A stretch of 20,959 bases of DNA, from positions 1 through 20,959 of the forward strand of contig DONH01000324.1 in NCBI GenBank assembly GCA_003509235.1. The letters run 5' to 3'. The DNA comes from Planctomycetaceae bacterium. GTDB lineage: Bacteria; Planctomycetota; Planctomycetia; Pirellulales; UBA1268. The notes under the pieces are model-generated. The model was not told the origin of the DNA. It worked only from the letters and a program-made list of their open reading frames with translations, and did not search any database. This document shows positions 1 to 8,511 of this stretch, piece by piece. How positions within the stretch are numbered: the first letter of the stretch is position 1; each line of letters starts with the position of its first letter. The position numbers and the translations under genes are program-made.

Positions 1-675
1 AGTACTCTCAGTATCTCCAGCAGGATCGGTGATGACCTTGATCGTTTCTGCTGTTTGGATTCCGGCAACGACCATGACAGCTGCTCCAAGCACTCCAGCT
101 GTGTTACATGTTGGCAGGCTACCAGGCGTTGGAAGGTCAGGCATGAGGCATCGCAAGCATGCGGTTTCGCCAGGGATAACGGTCATGACTCTCCCCTCTG
201 CACCAATGACACCACCGTAGATCCAAGGAATATCCTCGTGGCAGGAAAAGTCGTTCATAAGGAACCGAGTTTCGAAGTTATCTGTACCGTCAACAATAAT
301 ATCCACTGCCGAAAGCAGATCAGGAATATTATGAGCAGTTAGATCAGCTACGTGAGGTGTCACGTGTAAGCTGCTGTCAATTTCCTTAAGTCTTCTTTCT
401 GCAATAATTACCTTCGGTAATCCATCGTGAACGTCTTTCTCCGTATAAAGAATTTGCCTCGGTAGATTACTCCACTCCGGTACGTCCCGATCAATGATTG
501 TAAGGTTGCCGACGCCAGCTCTTGTAAGTGCTACTGCCGTTGCGCTTCCGAGTGCACCACATCCAACAATTCCGACGTGCGCCTGTGACAGCTTCTGCTG
601 TCCGTTGACTCCAAGTTTTTGGTATCGAATTTGACGAATAAAACGTAATTCATCAAAGTAATTTTTCTTTTGCAT
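1..675 (-). CDS. ThiF/MoeB/HesA-family E1-like adenylyltransferase (C-terminus beyond window)
   Basis: Enzymes of this family use ATP to adenylate the C-terminal glycine of a small ubiquitin-like sulfur carrier (MoaD, ThiS or similar) in the cytoplasm. The frame is open from the ATG at 675 to the left edge (225 residues). Visible motifs: the ATP-binding glycine loop GCGALGS (residues 38-44), IDRD (61-64), SNLPRQ (69-74, normally NLxRQ), DGTDNFETR (129-137), the zinc pair CLRC (173-176), and TCNTAGVLG (189-197), whose Cys190 lines up with the thiol that accepts the carrier in ThiF, as I recall it. The second zinc CxxC should lie beyond the edge. The start is 12 bp downstream of the preceding stop, so it is the third gene of an operon; no strong Shine-Dalgarno is visible. 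Sequence alone does not separate MoeB, ThiF and HesA. No carrier protein is encoded in view. Confidence 0.9.
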   Translation of the reverse strand, partial: MQKKNYFDELRFIRQIRYQKLGVNGQQKLSQAHVGIVGCGALGSATAVALTRAGVGNLTIIDRDVPEWSNLPRQILYTEKDVHDGLPKVIIAERRLKEIDSSLHVTPHVADLTAHNIPDLLSAVDIIVDGTDNFETRFLMNDFSCHEDIPWIYGGVIGAEGRVMTVIPGETACLRCLMPDLPTPGSLPTCNTAGVLGAAVMVVAGIQTAETIKVITDPAGDTEST

Positions 676-687
676 TTGATGGACTTT

Positions 688-1740
688 TTAAGCCTTGTGA
701 TGAATCGTTGCGTCGCCAACAAGATATCCAGCCCAATCCCACGATGACGGCGGGCTTTTGGGAGCTGTTCTCCAGTTGGCGAGCAAAGCCTGAAGGCGAT
801 CGCATTCCTGCCGCTGTGAGGGCACCCCTGTTTGCCATGCTATGACGGGATAAGGTGGGGGAATCTTCCACGAGGAATCAGGCACTGTTTGAGCGAGCCG
901 AACAATGGCAAGGTCGATACCGTTCGGCAATTCCAGAGGTGCTTTTTGAGCAGACATTTCTGTTGCAAAGAGCATCGTGCCTTTGTAAGCGGAAAATTTT
1001 GGTACTTCTGGAAGCAGAGTATCTGGAATGACTGTTAGAAACACGGAAGGATGGCTTGTGAGTCGGCAAATTGCAGATGGAATAGCGGACGGCTGACTTT
1101 TAGGATGTAAGCGAATAATTAATGGTTGCCCAATTTGATCAGCAGTTTCCAAGTTTTCATCAATCTCGATTTCTGGCGAGTTGGTTTTAGAGAAAATCTC
1201 TGCAGGCAAGTCAAGAACGTCTGCAGTTCTATCACCTTCTGGGGCAGCAGGCTGTTGTTCCGCTGATGCTTTTTTGTTACCGCTTGTTACGCCGCGTAGT
1301 ACAAATCGATGACCATCAAGCCAAAGAGAGTGGTTGCGAATACCGAGACGACGAAGGCCAGTAGTCTGACTGAGTAAAGCTACTTCTTTGCCAGAAGAAG
1401 TAATCCTGCATTTTACGAGGTAGAGCATTGGCACATTTGGTGTCCAGAATGCGGGCTCTGTTAACATGGCATGTCCAAGAATTTCAGTACCCTCGTCAAC
1501 AACCTGCTGCGAGTGAATTCGGATATTTTGCTGAACAGGTAGTGTGCTTGCACGTGTTGATCTTGGACCAGTCAAAAAACCTTCAAATTCTAGAGGTGAA
1601 TCTGCCTCTGCCTTAGTCGGCACACTCATCTGAAAGAGTACATCAGCTTTAAGATCATCAGCTCTTCCAAGAATCACTCTGAATTTCATGTGCTGAGGAA
1701 GGTTGTGGCAGCTTTCACTATTCGGTGTCTGAGTTGTCAC
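688..1740 (-). CDS. GH2-like protein with degenerate active site (probable pseudoenzyme)
   Basis: Function unknown. About 350 residues with no signal peptide. Residues about 99-150 read like the end of the immunoglobulin-like domain of glycoside hydrolase family 2: WTPNVPMLYLV, then TTGLRRLGIR, then LWLDGHRFVLRGV (compare the family pattern W-P-P-LY-V, G-R, NGKP-LRGVN). The rest resembles a shortened TIM barrel: ADQIGQPL (about 200-207) and HPSVFLTVIPD (about 230-240), where active enzymes have NHPSV-W-GNE; the acid/base Glu is replaced by Asp after Pro. The C-terminal WDWAGYLVG is also glycosidase-like. The protein is much shorter than true GH2 enzymes. The GTG start at 1740 is preferred for its AAAGGA 7 nt upstream; ATG at 1764 is the alternative. 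Either way the gene overlaps the preceding ligase gene, implying translational coupling. The GH2 relationship is my motif reading, not a search result. Confidence 0.75.
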   Translation of the reverse strand: MTTQTPNSESCHNLPQHMKFRVILGRADDLKADVLFQMSVPTKAEADSPLEFEGFLTGPRSTRASTLPVQQNIRIHSQQVVDEGTEILGHAMLTEPAFWTPNVPMLYLVKCRITSSGKEVALLSQTTGLRRLGIRNHSLWLDGHRFVLRGVTSGNKKASAEQQPAAPEGDRTADVLDLPAEIFSKTNSPEIEIDENLETADQIGQPLIIRLHPKSQPSAIPSAICRLTSHPSVFLTVIPDTLLPEVPKFSAYKGTMLFATEMSAQKAPLELPNGIDLAIVRLAQTVPDSSWKIPPPYPVIAWQTGVPSQRQECDRLQALLANWRTAPKSPPSSWDWAGYLVGDATIHHKA

Positions 1741-3508
1741 AAAAATATCCTTTTGCAATATCATTTATTTTTCGCAGGTCAAGTTTGCCTGAACCAAGAA
1801 CAGGTACTTCTTCTATTTCGGCAAAGCTGTCCGAGGATGGAATCCAGAGATTCGGAAGTCCTGACTGAGCAAGTTCACGACAGATATTTTGTGTGGCCGC
1901 TGAAGTTTTTGTAGTTAAGACAACAAGCCGCTCACCTTTTGTTACATGCGGCACTGCAGTGACCACGGCCAGAAGCTCGCCGTCGGTTGCTCCTAAGATT
2001 CTATTTACAGCTTCTTCAATCAACATATGAGGAACCATTTCACCACCGATCTTCGAAAATCGGCTTTGTCTACCGGTTATTGTGATAAATCCATCGGTGT
2101 CCAGTTTTGCAATGTCACCGGTACGATACCAACCTTCACAAATGACCTGCTCGGTAAGGTCGTCGCGATCGAGGTAGCCTTGCATGACATTAGGTCCACA
2201 GATCCACAAAAGTCCCTCTTCACCGACAGGTAGTTCTTGAAGACCCTCTCTGTCAGTAATCTTTGCCGTACAGCCAGGTATTGGTTTTCCGACCGTGCCT
2301 TCACGGGCGTCGACCGCTCTGCCGGGAACATGGCGAGATGGAGGGACGTTTACTGATACCAAGGGAGAAAGTTCCGTTGCACCATACGCTTCACGGGGCC
2401 GGACACCAAATTTCTCTTCGAAAGCGTCGGTGACATCAGTTGTCAGTTTTTCTGCAGCACCGAAAACAACTTCAAGCGTCGAAAGGTCGTCCGATTCAGT
2501 ACGGCGAATATAAGTTCTTAGAAAAGTAGGTGTCGCCATTAACACTGTCGCGTTGTAGTCCCGTGCAAGTGTGCCAACAACTCTCGCATCAAGGGGGTTC
2601 GTGTGATAGACAACCGCAGGCTCAAGAGTGAGTGGTACCCATAAGGCAGTCGTGTAACCGTATGAATGAAAGAAAGGTAGTACACCAAGTGCGGTGTCAG
2701 CTGGGGAAAGGTGAAGTAGGTCAGAAATCGCTCGAACATTACTCCCAACATTTTCAATACTGAGAACAACACCTTTTGGGTCACCTGTTGAGCCCGAAGT
2801 GAAGATGATAGTCAGGACATCATCAGGCTGAATGTTTTTTAGACCAAGGTGACGCTCTAGCATTGAGAGCGGCATAAGGGTTGCTTCTGACCAGGCCTGA
2901 AGCTTCTGCAAGATCGTAAGTTGTTTCCGTAGATCAGCAGCATCAAGAAGAAAATCCCCGAGATCTAATTCGATCCGAGATAAAAATGTTGGACTGGAAA
3001 TCACGTGTCGGATCCCAGCCCGTTCGATACACGTTTCAAGTATTGATTGGGAAGATGTGTAGTTTAGATTCACGGCAACTCGGCCCATAAGTGCAAGTGC
3101 AGCGTTTACGATGGCAGCGCCAGCTGTTGGAGGAAGCAGAATACCGACCCGCTTCTCTGAAGGATCGAGGGTTTTTTCAAGAACAAGTCTCGCGGCAAGA
3201 ATACGAGTAAGAAGTTGGCGGCCGTTGAGTCGTGTGCCAAGTGAGTCTGCCATTTTGAGCCGCCAGCCAGCGTCGCGCAGGCTTTTTAGAAGCTGATGGT
3301 GGAGCATTGCAGGGATTTCAACCGTAGGAATATGGAAGTGTCTCCCAGGTTCATCAGCAGGTGTCTCTCGATTCAAAAGTCTGGCCTCCTTGAGTTCACG
3401 AATTCTGAAAGATTGTAGGTTTTGTCGCCGTACCCGTGGCTCTTGCCGAAGCGTTGTCGGAACTTTTCGGTCTATTAGACTCATCAAATTGTAGCCTTCC
3501 ATCATCAT
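1718..3508 (-). CDS. Acyl-CoA/acyl-ACP synthetase (AMP-binding ligase, Aas-like)
   Basis: This ANL-superfamily ligase activates a carboxylate, probably a fatty acid, as acyl-AMP and passes it to CoA or acyl carrier protein. Motifs numbered from the ATG at 3508: P-loop TSGSTGDPKG (237-246), YGATE (375-379), GWYRTGDIA (459-467), hinge region GRQSRFSKIGGE (479-490), and the catalytic lysine in GSGKLD (Lys575). The stretch GVLLPPTAGAA-like GILLPPTAGAA through VNLNYT resembles the ligase half of Aas (2-acylglycerophosphoethanolamine acyltransferase/acyl-ACP synthetase). The acyltransferase half of Aas is absent, and residues 1 to about 60 are unassigned. The start is uncertain: three consecutive ATGs (3508, 3505, 3502) follow AAGGG, and ATG at 3484 follows GGAAGG. 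It is divergent from leuS and is the first gene of a minus-strand operon; its 3' end overlaps the next gene. Confidence 0.9.
   Translation of the reverse strand: MMMEGYNLMSLIDRKVPTTLRQEPRVRRQNLQSFRIRELKEARLLNRETPADEPGRHFHIPTVEIPAMLHHQLLKSLRDAGWRLKMADSLGTRLNGRQLLTRILAARLVLEKTLDPSEKRVGILLPPTAGAAIVNAALALMGRVAVNLNYTSSQSILETCIERAGIRHVISSPTFLSRIELDLGDFLLDAADLRKQLTILQKLQAWSEATLMPLSMLERHLGLKNIQPDDVLTIIFTSGSTGDPKGVVLSIENVGSNVRAISDLLHLSPADTALGVLPFFHSYGYTTALWVPLTLEPAVVYHTNPLDARVVGTLARDYNATVLMATPTFLRTYIRRTESDDLSTLEVVFGAAEKLTTDVTDAFEEKFGVRPREAYGATELSPLVSVNVPPSRHVPGRAVDAREGTVGKPIPGCTAKITDREGLQELPVGEEGLLWICGPNVMQGYLDRDDLTEQVICEGWYRTGDIAKLDTDGFITITGRQSRFSKIGGEMVPHMLIEEAVNRILGATDGELLAVVTAVPHVTKGERLVVLTTKTSAATQNICRELAQSGLPNLWIPSSDSFAEIEEVPVLGSGKLDLRKINDIAKGYFCDNSDTE
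1748..1753 (-). promoter_or_regulatory. Shine-Dalgarno AAAGGA deciding a GTG start
   Basis: On the minus strand AAAGGA lies 7 nt before GTG at 1740, inside the last codons of the upstream ligase gene. The ATG at 1764 has no comparable site, so GTG is the better start for the GH2-like gene. Confidence 0.5.
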
Positions 3509-3540
3509 ACATCCCTTAACCCGATAGCGTTGACTGACAA

Positions 3541-6345
3541 ATGCCAAAATACGATCCGTCTGTCATAGAGCCGAAATGGCAAGCCTGGTGGGCTGAGCAG
3601 AAAACTTTTCGCTCACCCCGCCTTCCGACCGGCAAAAAGGCATACATTCTCGATATGTTTCCGTATCCAAGTGGTGATGGATTGCACGTTGGTCATCCAG
3701 AGGGTTACACCGCGACGGATATTGTCAGCCGTTTTGAGCGAATGCGGGGATCGAGCGTTATTCATCCAATGGGTTTCGATGCCTTTGGGTTGCCGGCTGA
3801 AGAACATGCGATACGTACCGGTACTCCGCCAAGAGAGAGTACGGAGCGCAATGTTTCTACGTTCAAGCGGCAGTTGAAAATGCTTGGGTTTAGCTATGAC
3901 TGGGAGCGTGAGACCTCCACGACAGACCCCGAGTTTGTTCGTTGGACTCAATGGATTTTCCTACTTCTGTACGACACATGGTTTGATGCGGATCGACAAC
4001 AGGGCCGACCAATATCAGAACTTCCGATCCCTAAGAATGTTCAGGAGTCAGGTGAGGGAGCAGTCAATGCATACCGCAATGATCACCGTCTTGCATACCA
4101 GTCGGAAGCGCCTGTTAACTGGTGTCCAGAACTTGGGACGGTACTCGCTAATGAAGAAGTTATAGGAGGACTCAGCGAGCGTGGCGGGCATCCAGTTGTT
4201 CGATTGCCACTGCGACAATGGATGTTGCGGATTACAGCATATGCTGATCGACTTGGAGCAGAGTTAGAAGGTCTTGATTGGCCAGAGAGTATTAAAAAAC
4301 TTCAAAAAGACTGGATTGGCCGTAGTACGGGTGCAGAGGTAGATTTTTATCTTCCACCACAAGGCTTGTCAGTAAAAGATTCAAAAGAGGCTTTTCTTGC
4401 CTGGAAGAGTTGTCGTGCAAAAAACGGATACCCGTTGAAAGCACCAACGGACTGCCTTCGAATTTACACAACAAGACCAGATACTTTGTTTGGAGTAAGT
4501 TGCATGGTAATTTCGCCAGAGCATCCACTCCGAAATCAAATAACAATTCCTGCTGAAGCAGATGTCGTTCATGAGTATTGTGAGGCTGCATGTCGTAAGA
4601 GTGATCTCGATCGAACCGACTTAGCTCAAGAAAAAACTGGTGTTTTCACCGGTTCGTATTGCATTCACCCATTGACGGGTGAATCGGTACCAATCTGGGT
4701 GGCTGATTATGTACTCGCTTCGTACGGCACAGGCGCAATTATGTCAGTGCCTGCTCACGATAGTAGGGATTTTGAATTTGCTCAGATATTCAATTTGAAA
4801 ATCGTTTCAGTTGTTGAGCCATTAGGTGGCAATGCTGGGAGCGACGAACTGTTTACTGGGTACGGAATATCAGTCAATTCGGGACTGTATACAGGTATGC
4901 AGAGCGAAGCTTTTATCGAAAAAGTTGCTGCAGATTTACTCGACGGAGGTCTTGGAAGACCCGCCACAAACTACAAATTGCGTGATTGGCTCTTTAGCCG
5001 TCAGCGGTTTTGGGGTGAGCCATTTCCTATCTTGCATGAGCTTGATGAGTCAGGTCAGCCAACAGGTGTCGTTCGGCCGCTTGATTCACACGAGTTGCCC
5101 GTACCGCTTCCGGACCTTGATGACTTCCGGCCAGGAAAGACACCCGATCCGCCACTATCTCGAGCCAATGATGCTTGGCTGTACGTTGAACGAGATGGTA
5201 AAAGGTACCGTAGAGAGACAAATACAATGCCTCAATGGGCCGGCTCGTGCTGGTATTACTTGAGGTTTCTCGATCCGACGAATCATGAGCATTTTATTGA
5301 TCCAGAGATTGAAAAGGCCTGGATGCCAATTGATTTGTATGTAGGTGGAGCTGAGCACGCTGTTCTGCATCTGCTCTACAGCCGCTTCTGGCATAAAGTG
5401 CTTTATGACCGTGGTTACGTATCTACAGTCGAACCCTTTGCTCGGCTAGTGAATCAAGGAATGATACTCGGGGAGATGGAGTTTACCGGGTATCGAGGAA
5501 GTTCAGGTGGTTGGGTATCAGCCGGTCAGCAGAGTAGTTCAGACACACCGATGAAGGTCTCAGCTGAAAATGTGGAAAAGCAAGGCGAGCACTTTGTGCT
5601 TCGGGACGCGCCCCACGTTCGTGTGGAGAGCCGAGCATATAAGATGTCGAAGAGTCGTGGGAACGTCGTTAACCCAGACAAAATTGTCAGTGAGTTTGGT
5701 GCTGATGCACTGCGACTGTACGAGATGTTTATGGGACCTCTTGAGGCGACGAAGCCATGGAGCACATCCGGTGTTGGAGGAGTTCGAGGCTTTCTTGATC
5801 GGTGCTGGCGGCTCGTGGTGGACGAGGGGGCCGAGAATATACAGCTTGCGACACAAGTAACTGAAAAAGAGCCCACGGATGAACAGATGAGGGCGATGCA
5901 TCGCATGCTTGACAAAGTTACATCGGATATTAATTCACTCTCGTTCAATACCGCGATAGCAAAGATGATGGAATTTGTAAACTTTGCTACACCACTACAG
6001 GAGCGACCACGGGAGATGCTCTCTCTTTTTGTTTCTGTACTTTCACCTTTTGCACCTCATCTCGCAGAAGAGCTCTGGGCCGTATTGGGAAATACTAGCC
6101 CGGTCTCGCTGGCTGCCTGGCCTCTTGTAGAGGCATGTTGGCTACAAGATGCCACCTCTGAAATCCCAGTACAGGTTCAAGGAAAACTTCGTGCGCGTAT
6201 CACTGTGCCTGCAGGTACAGATGCCGTTGGATTAGAGGCTGCCGCAGTAGCAGAGCCAAAAATCGCAGCCTTGCTTGCTGGAAAAACAATAGTGAAAGTG
6301 GTTGCCGTACCAGGTCGGATGGTGAACTTCGTTATCAAAAATTGA
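3541..6345 (+). CDS. leuS: Leucyl-tRNA synthetase
   Basis: Class Ia synthetase that charges tRNA-Leu with leucine in the cytoplasm. It is 934 residues, as expected for bacterial LeuRS with extended inserts. The HIGH-type motif is HVGH at 49-52 and KMSKS is at 701-705. The CP1 editing domain is intact: TTRPDT (310-315) and [15 protein letters not shown] (396-410) keep the threonine-rich motif and the aspartates used to hydrolyse mischarged tRNA. The tRNA-binding anticodon domain (about 790-880) and small C-terminal domain follow. [14 protein letters not shown] is a typical LeuRS beginning, which supports the start although no clear Shine-Dalgarno precedes it. Its promoter must lie in, or overlap, the short region shared with the divergent ligase gene. 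Confidence 0.98.
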   Translation: MPKYDPSVIEPKWQAWWAEQKTFRSPRLPTGKKAYILDMFPYPSGDGLHVGHPEGYTATDIVSRFERMRGSSVIHPMGFDAFGLPAEEHAIRTGTPPRESTERNVSTFKRQLKMLGFSYDWERETSTTDPEFVRWTQWIFLLLYDTWFDADRQQGRPISELPIPKNVQESGEGAVNAYRNDHRLAYQSEAPVNWCPELGTVLANEEVIGGLSERGGHPVVRLPLRQWMLRITAYADRLGAELEGLDWPESIKKLQKDWIGRSTGAEVDFYLPPQGLSVKDSKEAFLAWKSCRAKNGYPLKAPTDCLRIYTTRPDTLFGVSCMVISPEHPLRNQITIPAEADVVHEYCEAACRKSDLDRTDLAQEKTGVFTGSYCIHPLTGESVPIWVADYVLASYGTGAIMSVPAHDSRDFEFAQIFNLKIVSVVEPLGGNAGSDELFTGYGISVNSGLYTGMQSEAFIEKVAADLLDGGLGRPATNYKLRDWLFSRQRFWGEPFPILHELDESGQPTGVVRPLDSHELPVPLPDLDDFRPGKTPDPPLSRANDAWLYVERDGKRYRRETNTMPQWAGSCWYYLRFLDPTNHEHFIDPEIEKAWMPIDLYVGGAEHAVLHLLYSRFWHKVLYDRGYVSTVEPFARLVNQGMILGEMEFTGYRGSSGGWVSAGQQSSSDTPMKVSAENVEKQGEHFVLRDAPHVRVESRAYKMSKSRGNVVNPDKIVSEFGADALRLYEMFMGPLEATKPWSTSGVGGVRGFLDRCWRLVVDEGAENIQLATQVTEKEPTDEQMRAMHRMLDKVTSDINSLSFNTAIAKMMEFVNFATPLQERPREMLSLFVSVLSPFAPHLAEELWAVLGNTSPVSLAAWPLVEACWLQDATSEIPVQVQGKLRARITVPAGTDAVGLEAAAVAEPKIAALLAGKTIVKVVAVPGRMVNFVIKN

Positions 6346-6503
6346 CCCGAACGACATGTGTATATCAAGAAGATAAATGATACAGGTGTGGTGTTCGGAA
6401 AAATTGATACGGAATGGCCGGGTTCCATGAGACTGTTTGTCAGTTTTCAATGAGGTCTACTTGGTCCTGAGGCCGGAGCAACGTAGCATGTAAAACAGGG
6501 GAT

Positions 6504-6531
6504 TTGTAGTGCCACATATCCACTCTGTAAT
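6504..6531 (+). promoter_or_regulatory. Possible sigma-70 promoter for glgC
   Basis: TTGTAG (6504-6509) and TGTAAT (6526-6531) are separated by 16 bp, about 35 bp upstream of the glgC ATG. This is a fair but unremarkable consensus match; it would give glgC its own transcript independent of leuS. Confidence 0.25.
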
Positions 6532-6566
6532 TTTGTTGACGCACCTTCAACGTGGAGAATCATTGG

Positions 6567-7874
6567 ATGAGTGTGAGTAATGTATTGGCTTTGGTGCTTG
6601 GCGGAGGCCGTGGAACGCGGCTTTACCCTCTGACACGAGATCGTTCAAAGCCAGCGGTTCCACTTGCTGGAAAGTATCGCATCATCGATGTGCCACTATC
6701 GAACTGTATTAATAGTGGGGTGCAACGAATTTATGTGATGACTCAATTTAATTCAGTGAGTCTGCACAGGCATATCCGTCGTACATACAGATTCGACGCC
6801 TTCAGTGGTGGCTATGTCGAAATATTGGCCGCACAGCAAACCAATGAAGCAATGGCGTGGTATCAAGGGACGGCGGACGCAGTGCGGCAGCACATCAAGT
6901 TGCTTCAGGATTCTGATATTAAACAGGTATTAGTACTTTCTGGTGACCAATTGTATCGGATGAATTATGCCGATCTTTTAGCAACACATGAGGCAAATAA
7001 CGCGGACGTAACAATTGCTGGAATTCCTGTCGCCGATGACGTTTCATCATCATTTGGAATTATGCGATTTGATTCAACAGGTCGAGTGGAAGGGTTTCTA
7101 GAGAAACCTAAAACTAGGGCTGAGCTCGATTTGGTTCGGACTGATCCAGCATGGATCGAACAGTCAGGCATTCAAGCAATGGGTCGTAGTCTCATGGCAA
7201 GCATGGGTATATATCTCTTTGACCGCGATTGTTTATTGGATCTATTGCTAAAAACCGATTACCAAGATTTCGGCAAGGAGGTTTTCCCAGCCGCGATTCG
7301 AGCAAAGCATGTTCAGCTCCACCCTTTTGACGGATATTGGGAAGATATCGGAACAATCCGCTCGTACTATCAATGCAACATCGACCTCGCATCATCAAAA
7401 CCACCATTTGAATTGGCTGCACCACATGCTCCTATCTATTCACGAGCTCGATTTTTGCCGCCTTCGCGAGTGGACGGCGCTGGTGTGCAAGGGAGCCTCA
7501 TTTCAGACGGCTGTACGATTGGTGCGGGCACCGTAATTGAAAACAGTGTCATAGGCTTGCGGTGCCAAATCGGAAAAAATGTAGTTATCCGTAACTCAGT
7601 CGTTCTAGGAAATGACTACTACGAAACACCAGAACATCTGGAAGTTGACATGTCTAAAAATGTTCCGCCTCTGGGTATTGGTGACGGAACTATTATCGAG
7701 AAGGCAATCATCGATAAAAACGTGCGAATTGGAAGTCGTGCCAAAGTTATCAATGATTGTGGACTGACAGAACTTCCAGAAAGCAAGCAGTTTACCATTC
7801 GAGATGGCGTGATTGTCGTGCCAAAAAATGCAGTTCTACTAGACGAATGGAAGCCTCCGTTAAGTTCTAGTTGA
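6567..7874 (+). CDS. glgC: Glucose-1-phosphate adenylyltransferase (ADP-glucose pyrophosphorylase)
   Basis: It makes ADP-glucose from glucose-1-phosphate and ATP, the regulated first step of glycogen synthesis. It is 435 residues, the normal size. The N-terminal nucleotidyltransferase domain carries GGGRGTRL (12-19), the following SKPAVPLAGKYRIIDVP, SGDQLYRM, FLEKP with the substrate lysine at Lys180, and YWEDIGT. The C-terminal left-handed beta-helix has hexapeptide-type repeats. The sequence looks more cyanobacterial/plant than enterobacterial: TQFNSVSLHRHI, LGNDYYE, AIIDKNVRIG and IRDGVIVVPKNAVL are all present, including lysines near the 3-phosphoglycerate activator site of the Anabaena enzyme. 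ATG at 6567 is preferred because GGAG lies 9 nt upstream; an in-frame GTG at 6552 is the alternative. It is co-directional with leuS but 221 bp away. Confidence 0.97.
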   Translation: MSVSNVLALVLGGGRGTRLYPLTRDRSKPAVPLAGKYRIIDVPLSNCINSGVQRIYVMTQFNSVSLHRHIRRTYRFDAFSGGYVEILAAQQTNEAMAWYQGTADAVRQHIKLLQDSDIKQVLVLSGDQLYRMNYADLLATHEANNADVTIAGIPVADDVSSSFGIMRFDSTGRVEGFLEKPKTRAELDLVRTDPAWIEQSGIQAMGRSLMASMGIYLFDRDCLLDLLLKTDYQDFGKEVFPAAIRAKHVQLHPFDGYWEDIGTIRSYYQCNIDLASSKPPFELAAPHAPIYSRARFLPPSRVDGAGVQGSLISDGCTIGAGTVIENSVIGLRCQIGKNVVIRNSVVLGNDYYETPEHLEVDMSKNVPPLGIGDGTIIEKAIIDKNVRIGSRAKVINDCGLTELPESKQFTIRDGVIVVPKNAVLLDEWKPPLSSS

Positions 7875-7912
7875 CGCGCACTGATCGAAGGTGTATCCGG
7901 GAATGCTTTTCT

Positions 7913-8368
7913 CTATGACTCTTTAGAAGAGGCTGTGTCATTTTTTTCGGAAGAAATAGAGTTATTCGTCTCAGTCTGTTCCTCCTCGTTAGCAGGGACT
8001 TCCTGAGGTGATTGATCAATAAGGACAGAACTGGTTTGTTGAACGATTGATAGTTCTTCGCCGTGCGATGCCACTATGACACGAGATACAGCTGAGGTGT
8101 CATCGATGGACTCACCTGACACTAAGCGAGGCTCTTCCGCCTCTAGGGACACAACAGGAGGCCACGGTTTTGGTCGTCTCCAAATTGGAAGGATGCCATT
8201 TGCCCGTACTCGGAAATCATTCTGATTCGCAGAGCCTGGTACTGTGCCTGAATAATCGAAAGGTGATGGGCACATTGTGCACCCATTACTAACGATGCTA
8301 ACAACGGATGAGAAAAGAAGGCATAGAGCGAGAGAGAGCTTTCGGCTTGGTCTCTTTTGAAGATACAC
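7913..8368 (-). CDS. Small planctomycete-type lipoprotein
   Basis: Function unknown. The product of about 151 residues has a type II signal peptide: basic YLQKRPSRK, a hydrophobic stretch LSLALCLLFSSVVSIV, and SNGC with the lipidated Cys at about residue 30. The mature protein begins CTMCPSPFDYSG, a start I associate with small planctomycete lipoproteins. A short middle part (NGILPIWRRPKPWPP) is followed by a long, acidic, Ser/Glu/Asn-rich and probably disordered tail. GTG at 8368 is chosen because a perfect GGAGG sits 7 nt upstream; ATG at 8389 lacks a site and would add seven residues. It lies 143 bp downstream of the LysM gene on the same strand and is convergent with glgC. Confidence 0.75.
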   Translation of the reverse strand: MYLQKRPSRKLSLALCLLFSSVVSIVSNGCTMCPSPFDYSGTVPGSANQNDFRVRANGILPIWRRPKPWPPVVSLEAEEPRLVSGESIDDTSAVSRVIVASHGEELSIVQQTSSVLIDQSPQEVPANEEEQTETNNSISSEKNDTASSKES

Positions 8369-8375
8369 CTTTCTG

Positions 8376-8380
8376 CCTCC
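8376..8380 (-). promoter_or_regulatory. Shine-Dalgarno GGAGG deciding a GTG start
   Basis: A perfect GGAGG on the minus strand is spaced 7 nt from GTG at 8368. It lies inside the extra codons that the alternative ATG (8389) would require, so it argues for the GTG start of the lipoprotein gene. Confidence 0.6.
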
Positions 8381-8511
8381 ACTGCCCATTTGTACAAGGC
8401 GTAATTAAATACGGCGGCTGTTCCCCGCAAATCCCAGACAACCCGATTCTTTCTTCGGACCGTCAAACGTTGTACCTTCACAAAATTTTGGCCAAGAAAC
8501 CAAAAAGATCA

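Noticed and set aside
3509..3547. ATG at 3547 as the ligase start
   Set aside because: It would overlap the leuS start codon on the other strand; downstream ATGs have AAGGG or GGAAGG sites.
4292..4591. Long antisense frames inside leuS and other large genes
   Set aside because: They are shadows of strongly conserved coding sequence, with no protein-family signal of their own.
6346..6453. In-frame open stretch of about 35 codons after the leuS stop
   Set aside because: LeuRS is already full length, and the stretch resembles nothing in the family; read as chance.
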